A program made the translations under genes and the position numbers. DNA of 64,000 nt from Neoscytalidium dimidiatum (lineage: Eukaryota > Ascomycota > Dothideomycetes > Botryosphaeriales > Botryosphaeriaceae): contig CM074700.1 of assembly GCA_037367355.1 (NCBI GenBank), positions 2,480,001 to 2,544,000 of the forward strand, in the 5' to 3' direction. A model generated the notes under the pieces. It did not search any database. It saw only the letters and a program-made list of their open reading frames with translations, and was not told the DNA's origin. This document shows positions 37,601-47,430 of the stretch, one piece after another; the stretch's first letter is position 1; the number at the start of each line of letters is the position of its first letter.

Positions 37601-38773
37601 TATCAGTGCCATCCAGCCCCAGCTTTCCCCCTACAGTAAGCACACTGTGCTGTTCATCGACCAAGGCAAGACTGGCTACGGTGAGGAGATTGTGAATCAC
37701 CTCAAGGCTCTGGATCTGCGTCCGCATGTCATTCACACGGACGAGAACACGCCTTTGTCGGAGATCCCGAGCCCCGGCAAGCATGCGTATGACTGTGTCA
37801 TTGTTGACTGCAACTTGACCGCACGCAAGCTTCGTGGCGAGGAGCGATTCAAATATATTCCCCTCGTTATGGTTACTCCAAGAGTCGCAATCAGCTTGAA
37901 ATCCGCTTTAGAAGACGGTATATCGAGCTTCATCACCACACCATGCCTGCCTATTGATCTGGGCAACGCGCTGATCCCGGCTCTGGATGGTAGAGCTGCA
38001 CCGCTTATTTCCAACCAATCCAAATCCTTCAACATCCTTCTCGCTGAAGACAATGCGGTCAACCAACGACTGGCAGTCAAGATCCTACAGAAGTATCATC
38101 ACAACGTCACCGTCGCGAACAATGGTCAGGAAGCATTTGATCAAATTAAGAAGACGAAGTACGACGTCGTATTAATGGACGTCCAAATGCCAGTTATGGG
38201 AGGGTTTGAAGCCACAGCTAAGATCAGGGAGTACGAGCGCGAACATCACCTCACACCTACTCCTGTCATTGCACTTACGGCGCACGCAATGGTTGGCGAC
38301 AGAGAGAAGTGCCTACAGGCTCAGATGGATGTAAGTAGTGGCTGTATCCAAAGTCTGTTGACCGATTACGTGTTGACAATTATCAGGATTATCTATCGAA
38401 ACCACTCAAACAGAATCAGCTCATTCAAACGATCCTTCGCTGTGCAACCCTTGGGGGAGCACTGCTCGAGCAAGACAGGCAACGGATGGCACTTTCTCAG
38501 AACGAAAAAGACGAATATGGTGGGAACAATGAGTCCGAGCAAACGCCAGACGGTACACCGCAGGAAACGCCTAAGGCTACACCAAGAGGTACGCCACGCC
38601 GGCCACAGCTGGACACCCGTGGATACACGGAAACGGGTGCTGCGGGCAAGGAGAGTCCGAAGCTACTGACCACCGATCAGTCCGACAACGTGGACAGAGT
38701 GAGTATTTCTATGGGATACGATAAAGAAACAATAACTGACTCGGTCCCAGCTTCTCCTAAGATCACACAGTAG
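34644..38773 (+). CDS. NIK1: Group III hybrid histidine kinase with HAMP repeats (NIK1/OS-1/TcsC type)
   Basis: A cytosolic osmosensing hybrid kinase upstream of the HOG MAPK phosphorelay, known as the target pathway of phenylpyrrole and dicarboximide fungicides. Exons 34644-35529, 35578-38330 and 38387-38773 give ~1341 residues. Five ~92-residue HAMP units and a sixth partial one, each marked by T-A-V-A-x-G-D/N-L and VGTEG-LGGQA, are followed by the H-box [19 protein letters not shown] (His745). The ATPase domain has [19 protein letters not shown] (N box), DTGIGI (near residue 897) and [11 protein letters not shown]. The receiver has [11 protein letters not shown] and [13 protein letters not shown] (Asp1163), with its conserved Lys after the second splice (YLSKPLK). 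The tail has TPxGTP repeats. GTGAGT at 38699 and CCCAG at 38750 suggest a further intron; if used, the stop moves to 38777. Confidence 0.95.
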
Positions 38774-40004
38774 CTGATGGCCTCTCCGTCTCACACATGA
38801 GAAAACGAAAGTCAAATCAGTTATGCTGACCTGACTTCTTAGGCGACAATCGATAATAATCGTTTGCCACCATGCCCAGCGCGAAACCCTCGTTTGCTCG
38901 CGCACCAGGGCAGTCGCTGATCACGCCCTCGCCGCCGCCAGAAAAGAGGAAAGAAAGAACCTCAAAGTCTTCCCCGGTCCGACGTTTCCTTTGGCCAACG
39001 AGCGTATACTATCTATTTCTCGTGTACCTACGTTCCTCGACTTTTTGGGCTTTCTATTTCTTTCTCACTTTGGCGTGTCTCTGCAGTCATATCTCGCACC
39101 AGCAACAGCAGTCTCAACTGGGAATTTTCCTTTTGTCTTCCTGCCCGGCGTTCAGCAGCAATTCACTCGGAGCGGATGGATGCTTGTTCAATTTCTTGGC
39201 TCAGGTCTGGAGTGAGACGTGAAGTTTCTGGACATTTTCTCTTTTTGGTAACCTCGTCTTTGGTGCTCCTTCTCTGCGTTTCATCGGCTTCAAGTCTTGT
39301 GTTCGTGCTTGTTGTCTTGAGCTAGCTCGCCGTCATGCTGCTGGCTTGTTGCCTGCTGGTGGAAGACACAAGTGAAAACCAGAAGGAGGAGGAGGAGGAG
39401 CCCAGGACATTGCGCATAGTCAAGGGCCTGATTGCAATGGCGAAGGGAAAAAGAAAGGAAGGAAGGCTTTGGGAAAGGGCCGATTTCGGCGGAGTCTTGA
39501 GGGCAGGCGAAAGGCACATCTGTTTTCTGGCATGGTTTCATTGAAGATCGTATAACTTGGTGCTGCGCAGTTCTTGTTCTTGAGTGTTTTCCATTTCTGC
39601 GGCTTGGGCTTTCGCATCAGACACGGCCGTTACGCCTCGGACAAGCTTGTGCGACGAGCGGTGCGGTCTGGTCAAGCCAGCAAGCACCAAGCGAGAAGAT
39701 GTTACTCCATGTAGCTCGGCAGTATACCAGTCCAGCTCGTATTTTCTTTTTCATTTTCTTTGGTCTGGCATATATTATCCAGGATGGCCTTGGGATGGTC
39801 AGTTGATTGATTTGGAATTTTGAGTAGCTGATGATCCTCATTTCTTAGGCGCATGAATGACTGCTTCTTGGGCACACATCTCGGGACGTGTGATGCAAAG
39901 GGAATAGCTCGACATACCCGGCGGGAGACGGTGAAATGGGGTCGTAGTGGGTGGCAGACATGTTCACCCTCAGGGCCGCAGCAGGCAATATCGTATGGGA
40001 AGCT

Positions 40005-40068
40005 GAAGCAGTCGGCCGGAAGAAGTGCCGCCAACCAGATCCGACACATACGTTCGGACGACTGCTTC
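40005..40068. repeat. Palindromic element, copy at 40.0 kb
   Basis: The arms are GAAGCAGTCGGCCGGAAGAA and CATACGTTCGGACGACTGCT; the 9 terminal bases (GAAGCAGTC / GACTGCTTC) are perfect inverted repeats. The right half is nearly identical to that of the next copy. Confidence 0.75.
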
Positions 40069-40185
40069 GATCTCCCGTGGATCGGGACCTGGGCCATGAT
40101 TACGGTGACAACACTTTTGCTTTGGACTGAACTTTTCTTTTTTTTTTTTTTATAAATCTTCCCGTACCATCCAGCATGTGGATTC

Positions 40186-40250
40186 AAAGCAGTCATCCTG
40201 ACGTAAATGCCACCAACGTTGTCCGATGTATACGTTCGGACGACTGCTTC
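40186..40250. repeat. Palindromic element, copy at 40.2 kb
   Basis: The left arm is AAAGCAGTCATCCTGACGTA and the right arm ATACGTTCGGACGACTGCTT. It has the same orientation and near-identical right half as the copy 180 bp upstream, including flanking CGA-CTCC-like bases, so the two may share a recent duplication. Confidence 0.75.
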
Positions 40251-40708
40251 GACTCTCCATATGAAATCTGCCAAGTAACGGTTGGAAGGGCTGTGCTTCC
40301 TCGCGTGGAATTGTTTGCTACCGCACTCAGGGACTAGCTAGGGCTGATTCCAAGCAACTGCGCGTCCATGCGCGCAGGGAGGCCTAAGCAGCGAATAGAT
40401 TGGCATGTGACCACGAGACAGCACGACAGGCAGCTGAGCGACGGGCACTGAGATGATTTGGTCTAGAGGATGCGTGCATCCGGGGCTGAAGACAAGTCTC
40501 AGCACACAGAGCGGCATAGAGGAGACGGAGCAGACTGGTGGCGGCCAACGAGGCTCTTGCTGGAGTCGACTCGCGGCATGATGCAGCCTTGGGGACTCGA
40601 AGCGGGGGTGGGTTGCGAGCTCGGTCATGGCGAGCCAGAATCGGGGCGCCGGTAGCACGATAGCCCAAACGGTATCCCGATACGTTCTGACGCACTTCAT
40701 GGTCAGTG

Positions 40709-40773
40709 GAAGCAGTCGTCCGGACATAACACACGGCCGATATCGTTAGACAGTTACGTCTGGACGGCTACTT
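40709..40773. repeat. Palindromic element, copy at 40.7 kb
   Basis: The left arm GAAGCAGTCGTCCGGACATA faces the right arm GTTACGTCTGGACGGCTACT; their reverse complements agree at most positions. CAGTGG occurs on both sides close to the ends. Confidence 0.75.
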
Positions 40774-41559
40774 GCACTGCCAGTGGACATTTTCATTTCT
40801 GGTGCAGTGCGGAGGTCGAAGTCTTTGCCGTTGCGCTAGGCTGGCGTGAAGGCAGAAGCAGAGGCGCGCTGGAGTCCCAGATGGTCTCACCGGGCGCGCT
40901 GCATTGAAGGTGCATCTTGTGCGCCCGCCAGACAAGTCCAGCCTTATTCCGTGTGCTGAAAGAAGGCTGGCTATTTAAGGCTCACGGCCGTTTGCTTTGT
41001 TCGCGCGCGGCAGGAACGACCCGTGTCAGCCCAGGAGCCTTCGACCTGCCTCTGCTACCTTAGCCCCAGCTCTTGCTCGCACACGTGTGCGTCATTGGCT
41101 GTCCATCAGCAGCGCTGCCGCCGCCTCAACTTTTTTGCCTTTCAGCCGCGTCGCCCACGACCCTGACATTTGCAGCCTCGCCCGTCCTTCTGCATCCTCA
41201 CGCTCCTTACACCCCTTCTGCCGCTGGTCGTCGCAGCGTCAAGGCCGCTCGTTCGCGCCCTGGTCTGGTCCGGTCCGTGTGAACGCGTGGAAGTCCTGAG
41301 TCGCGCCGCCTCCGTTCACATCTACTACCCCATTCGCGCCCTAGGCTCTGCGCACCTCCAGAACCGCCGCCTTCCCTTTGGGCGGGCGAGTGACCTCACG
41401 GGATCCTGCCTGCCCGGCCTTCGCTTCGCGATTATTCCTCCACCTCCACCCCTACCTCCATCTCCACTTCCACCTCCAGCCCCTGCGCCGCTTTTTATAG
41501 CCCTTCGCATCCAACCCTCAGCGCAAGCTGCCGGACCCGGCGGCTCCTCGCATACCACC

Positions 41560-44500
41560 ATGAACCAACCACCCTTCAACGCCTCGGCCGAGGACCTGCA
41601 GGAAGAGATCAACTTCACACAAATCCTACTCGCAACTCTTGACACGGCCTCCGACACATACTGGTCAGACAAGCACGAGCGCGAACAGCACATCGTCAAT
41701 CTCCAGTCACGCCTGGACGCCATGCAAGGGAACATGCCAGGCCCTGCGTACGCGAACCTACAGCCTTTCCAACGCCCCTCACAATCGGACGGCCTCTATC
41801 AGCAATTCAACGATCCTTACGCTTCCCTCTCTTCAGGCGGTCGCAAGCGCCCTAGAGCTTTCGAAGACACTCTTACTGCTGACTATGCAAACAAATCGAG
41901 CCGAACAACACCAAGCCCTGCTGCCACTACACCAGGCACATCGAGCTCTAACGACTCCTTCCCTGAGCTTTTCGAAAACTGGCCCTCGCAGTCTCAGCCC
42001 GGTGATGTAAGACACGCGCACGCCTCACTCAATCATGCGCTGGATCCATATAGACAAGGTGAGGCTGAGAGGGGCCTACTGTCGACATCAGAGCGATTTG
42101 GCCAAGACATCGCGCAGCCGGCTTTCCGGGAGCAGCAGTATCAACCGTTCTCCAACACTCAGCAGCCGCCTAGCATATCGGTCCGGTCACCAAATCAGCT
42201 TCTGGCCCCTGCGTCGCAGAGTGGCACTTCGGCACGATGTTTGAATGGAGATGGGTCCTTCCAAGTCCCTTTGCGTAATCTGCCTTACCAGAACCAGCCT
42301 TTTCAGCGTTCGGTCTCGTCGCAATCTCTCTACACACACAGTCCTCGACCTGTGCCACACCGCCTCCCATCTATGCCTCATGCTCCAGGCCCACATCCGG
42401 TCTCATCACGGTCTGTCATGTCCGATACTTCACATGGGACGCCACTGCGGACGTCGGCATTTGGCCCAGACGGCTATTCTCATAGTACCGCACAGGCTGG
42501 GTCCAGCCAGGCTGGCGCCAACACCCCGGCTATCGAGATTATCGACCTGTGTGAATCTGATTCAGAATCCGACGTCCAAGAAATCAACCCGTTCCAGTAC
42601 TCCGCCCGCCAGCAGCAATTCCGAAGTTTTGGCAGCCTCCAGTCCAGAAATGCGCAGCAAGGCAGTCACTTTTCTCCTTCACACCAGCTGTTCAACCCAG
42701 GATTCGCCGGGTTCCCCGCTGGTCAGCCTGTGTACAACGCCCTACTCGGAACGGCAAACAACCCTGTGTATCTTGATGGACTTGATGATATGTTGGAGAT
42801 CATCGACCAGCCGTTCACGCGGGGAGACTTTGGAAGACAAGCGAATTTTTTTGGGCAACCGTGCCAAGGTAGCAATGGGCTTGGCAGTATGCCAGGTGCA
42901 TACCCCTCATTCACGGATTCTGATGCATTTTTTGGGCGGGACCAGGCACTCGACCGCCAATCAGCCAAAGATGCACTTGAAATGCTTGGAAATATTGGTC
43001 ACGAAGATGAGATCTCGCCTGATCAGCGCCTATCGACTCCAGATGCACTGGCAGTCCAACTGATGGAACATCAGAAATTAGGGGTCTCTTGGATGAACAA
43101 GATGGAACAAGGCTCCAATAAGGGTAGTATTCTTGCGGATGAGATGGGTCTGGGGAAGACGGTTCAGGCATTGTCTTTGATCGTTTCCAGGCCATCTGAA
43201 GATCCCAAGAGGAAGACGACCCTTGTCATCGCGCCTGTTGCGCTAATGCGCCAGTGGGAGCGAGAGATCAAGACAAAAATCAAGGACAGCCACAAGCTAC
43301 GCGTGATAACCTACCACGGATCAAAAAAGCCGCCATTCAGAGAATTGAGGCAATATGATATCGTATTGACGTCTTTCGGAACCGTGACGTCTGAGTTCAG
43401 CAGGAAGGAGAGGATTAGGGAGTTCGAGGCTCAGGACGCCACTAACTTGCAAGACACTCTACCGAACTCGAAGAAGGAGGAATATACGCTTCTGGGGAAA
43501 GACGCTTTCTGGTACAGAGTTATCCTCGACGAGGCTCATACCATTAGGAACAAAGAGACAAAGGCATCTCGAGCTTGCTGCGACCTGAAGACGATCTACC
43601 GACTCTGCATGACTGGCACGCCCATGATGAACCGCACTGACGAACTTTACGGGTTAGTCAAGTTTCTTAGGATCAAGCCTTACTGCGAATGGAAGGATTT
43701 CAAGCGCGACATCAAGGCTTCCCTGGAAAAAGGTGCAGGCGATACCAAGAAAGATGGTATGCGGAAGCTTCAGGCCCTCTTGAAAGCCATCCTCCTTCGC
43801 CGTACGCAAGAGTCCAAGATCGACGGTAAAATCATATTCGAACTTCCCCCAAAGACTATCTTGCGCGTTCACGTCGTGTTTGACGAAGAGCAACGGAAGT
43901 TCTACAACGCGCTGGAAACCAAGACGCAGCTCAAATTTAGCAAGTACCTCAAGAAAGGCACCGTCGGCAAGCAGTATTCACAGATCTTGGTTCTGTTGCT
44001 GCGTCTTCGCCAAGCTTGTTGTCACCCTCACCTTCTTAAGGACTTCGCCGAACCGGCTGCAGGCATTCCCGAAGAAGCTCGACTTGATTTCGCGAGCCAA
44101 CTTAGCGAAGAGGTCGTCGCACGCATCAAAGCAGAGGATGGCGCATTCAGCTGTCCGATCTGCCTTGATGGTGTTGAGAATCCTGCCATCTTCTTGCCAT
44201 GCGGCCACAATGCATGCAGCGAGTGTTTTGCGCGTATTACGTCTGACCCACCCCGCACTGATGAGGGATACACGTGTCCCAATTGTCGTGGAAAGCTGGA
44301 TCCGAAAAGAATCACGGACTATCGCGCATTCAGAAAGGTACACATGCCTGGATTCCTTCCGGATGATGACCACGAGTCTTTTGTTGAAGAGGGAACAGTC
44401 GCGAGCAGCGAGGAGAGTGATTCAGAGGAAGACGATGAGGAAGATGATTTGAATGGTTTCATCGTGCCTGATGATAAAGTAGAAGGGCCAAGCACTGATC

Positions 44501-45278
44501 GCCAAAAGCAGAGGCCCAAAAAGGCGAAGGGCAAGGAGAGGAGGCTGAACCAAGTACCCAAGCAAAAGAAGACTCTTGCTCAACTTCGCAGAGAAGCTCA
44601 CATGAACATCTCTGCTAAGCGGCGCTACTTCAAGCGCCTGTGCAAGGACTGGGTCACCAGTGCGAAGGTGGACAAGACAATGATGCTGCTAAAGGATATC
44701 AGGAATGCGGATCCCACGGAAAAGACACTTGTCTTCTCACAGTTCACTAGTCTCCTCGACATTGTTGAGGTCCCCCTGAACAAAGAAGGATTCAGTTATA
44801 CCCGACTGGACGGCACAATGTCACCTGACATGCGCAACGATGCTGTCAACCGTTTTATCGACTCTCCCACCCACAACGTCATGCTAGTCTCGCTTAAGGC
44901 TGGTAACGCTGGTCTGAACTTGAACGCAGCATCCCAGGTGATCCTCCTGGATCCTTTCTGGAATCCGTACATTGAGTACCAGGCAATCGGCCGCGCTCAC
45001 CGCCTAGGTCAGAACAGGGCTGTCACCGTCCACCGTATTTTAGTTCAAATGACGGTTGAAGATCGTATCATGGATCTGCAAAGTCGCAAGGAAGAGATGA
45101 TATCCAAGGCGTTGGATGAGGAGGCTGGAAAAAGCATTGCGCAACTAGGCGTGAAGGATCTCGCGTTTCTCTTTGTAAGTTTTTTACTCTTTTGTTCTCT
45201 GTGCTTCGTAGGTAACTTGTGGTAAAACTAACTTAATCGCACAAGGGTGTTCCAATGCCTGATGGTAATGAAGAATGA
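41560..45278 (+). CDS. ULS1: SNF2-family ATPase with RING finger, ULS1/RIS1 type
   Basis: A Rad5/Rad16-class DNA translocase with a RING domain between the helicase lobes. The yeast relative Uls1 acts on SUMO-modified chromatin proteins. Two exons (41560-45174, 45246-45278) give 1215 residues. Residues 1-480 are Gln/Ser/Pro-rich and disordered, with a SUMO-interacting-like motif IEIIDLCESDSESD near residue 325. Lobe 1 has ILADEMGLGKTVQALSLI (Walker A, ~residue 530) and DEAH at 657. The RING (CPICLDGVENPAIFLPCGHN...CPNCRGKL) begins near residue 864, followed by an acidic block. Lobe 2 has LVFSQFTSLLDIVE, YTRLDGTMS, SLKAGNAGLNL and QAIGRAHRLGQ (~1141). The last intron (45175-45245, AAG acceptor) restores LAFLFGVPMPDGNEE. 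ATG 41560 is the first in a long open frame. Confidence 0.92.
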
Positions 45279-46146
45279 GCTCTTCATGACATAAGAGCAA
45301 CCGCTCCTTCATCTTCCTGCTCTCACACCTGGGCACTTGCCCATGAACGCGTCTTTCTCCGCCGGAAATTTGATTTCTTTTATTTGCTAGCGGGCTCAAA
45401 GGGACGGTATAGGCGAATGGGACGATTCTACGACAAAAGCATGAGATACCCCTTTCGAATGATTTGCAGCTTTCCTTTCCCCTTTGCTATCGACTGGGCT
45501 CCCACCATCTGTTTCGTGTGTTCATTTTCCATCCTGCCGGCATATTTTCTTCTCCACAGATTCTAAGCATTTCATTCAGTCGAATGGTTGAGATATGACG
45601 CTCCTGCCCTCGAATCTAGAGCAATGCTTGATTTCGGTAGATGCGATAGGACTCGAGAGAACCAATAAGCCTATTTGCTTATTTGTACTCCTTTTACAGC
45701 CCCCCGGTCGTAGCATGGAAAAGCAATGGGACATGGAAAATTCTTTCCTAGGACGAATAGGTGTACACTGAGAATTTAGTAACACGGAGTAAGATTTCTA
45801 ATTTCCTGTTTATTTTTCTTTATGTTCGGATGTCAAGAGATGTTTTTTTTTATCTGTATCGCTGCATTGCTGGTTGGGACACATGTACACAGGTGATTCT
45901 TTGCCAGTGGTATCTCTCTGGCATAGTATTTATTGTTATTATATTGTGAGGAAAAGGTCATATTAGAGAGAGCCGTTATGCTAAATTTTCGCCGTTGGGA
46001 CGAGAGAAAGCGACTCTCGATCTCCAAATGTCATATTATGTGGTAAAAGAGATCGCCTCTCGGTCAGTTATTCGTGGTTGTATACTCCTATCAACGATGG
46101 TGCTAGTGTAGGACTGGCGTATCAGGCATGGCTGATGGGTAGGTCA

Positions 46147-46211
46147 GGCAGTCGTCCGGACGTAAGTGGTGGTAAAGATTGGTGACACTTTGATTTGGAC
46201 GGCTGGTCTTG
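46147..46211. repeat. Palindromic element, copy at 46.1 kb
   Basis: The left arm GGCAGTCGTCCGGACGTAAG and the right arm CTTTGATTTGGACGGCTGGT are imperfect inverted copies about 65 bp end to end, matching the family consensus. Confidence 0.65.
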
Positions 46212-46489
46212 CTAAATTTTTCATCCTTATACTTTGAAAGTTGATCGATGGGTGATCGATGGGTGATGGAACCCTTTTGCCACCGGTTGGGGTATGAGTC
46301 TCTGCAGCAGCGCGGAGCTACTAATGATGGAATTGAAAGTAAAGAAGTAGCATAGGACTAACATGAAGTAAATGTTTGTGAGTTGGGTATACGTTCCGGA
46401 GCCAAGTATTCTCGCTATTCTACTAATGCGCTTGAAGAAATCTCGCTGGACTAGAACCATACCTACACATGTATATTCGGCACTAATTT

Positions 46490-46610
46490 GGAGGGAGAGG
46501 AAGAGGAGGAGGAGGAGGAAAAGAAGAAGAAGAAGAAGAAGAAGAAGAAGAAGAAGGAGAAGAAGAAGAAGAAGAAGAAGAAGGAGAAGAAGAAGAAGAA
46601 GAAGAAGAAA
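46490..46610. repeat. 121-nt polypurine tract, (GAA)n with GGA interruptions
   Basis: Every base on the plus strand from 46490 to 46610 is A or G, mostly AAG/GAA triplets with GGA interruptions. Long mirror-like purine tracts can form triplex (H-) DNA. Confidence 0.9.
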
Positions 46611-47430
46611 TATGCAAAGCCCTGGTGAAATAGCATGGAAGCAGAAGCAGTCACGCGGTCCGGGAATCGGGTTGACGCGACAAGGGGAATGCCTTATTAT
46701 TACCCCAACCCAACGGGAGCGTGACCCGGGTACTCGGATTTCTTCATCTCCCTGGTTGACGGTCACACCTTCCTTGCCATTTATTAAATTATGGAACTCA
46801 GTATCTTAAGAGGTAAGGATGTGGCGTGCGGGGTGGGGGCGAGGCACCGAGGTTTGTCTTGCCATATGAGGGGTATCTTATAGCAGAGGGTCCCCGGGCG
46901 TATGCGAGTCAGGTGGAAGGCCGGCGGGACTTCGATCCTACGGCGAGGTTTTACGCAAGTACTGCGAACGCCTGCGATTGGTCTGCACTGGCGTTACCCA
47001 CTTGGTTTGGTCTACGGAGCGGTGAGATTTGCTAAGGGGGCTGGAGTGAGGCTGCATGAGCGTACTTGACCGTCAGTTGTGGTTATGGGAGGAAATGATA
47101 GAGGAGCCTCGACAGTGTCAGCTCAACACGCAACCTTCGCTAGGAAAGCCACTCTGTTGACTCTCATTTACATAGCATTGCTAGCTATAATACAGTCAGC
47201 GCTGGCTGGTCACACAAGTCCCAGGGAGGTATGCGATCAAGGCGGTTAGAAAGGTAGTGTTCATCCAAGAATAAAATCGTCAGCCCATAAATCCGTGAAT
47301 CCAGTTAGAACATCATTCATTAGTCCAAAATTCTCAGAGCCTTAGTTATGAAGTACCCATACACAGCATCAGAAATCTTGCAGGAAAGAAAGGTAAACTC
47401 ATTGAAGCGCCAGCAATGCAACAACTCCAT

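Larger units (their letters stand above)
38774..41559. other. Intergenic region with three palindromic elements, upstream of ULS1-like gene
   Basis: No gene is supported in these 2.8 kb. Three copies of the ~65-bp palindromic element lie at 40005-40068, 40186-40250 and 40709-40773, with a possible half copy at 40680-40699. A T run (40137-40151) separates the first two. From about 40990 to 41559 the plus strand is C/T-rich and has CCTCCA repeats at 41445-41490, consistent with a long leader. Confidence 0.6.
45279..47430. other. Convergent intergenic region between ULS1-like and TINA-like genes
   Basis: No gene is supported in these 2.2 kb. It holds a palindromic element at 46147-46211, a small GATCGATGGGT direct repeat near 46243-46265 and a 121-nt purine tract at 46490-46610. 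The rest is more A/T-rich than the other intergenic blocks. Confidence 0.6.

Noticed and set aside
40005..40250. CRISPR-like array of the two nearby palindromic elements
   Set aside because: This is a eukaryotic genome; only a few copies with unequal spacing and no regular spacers are present.
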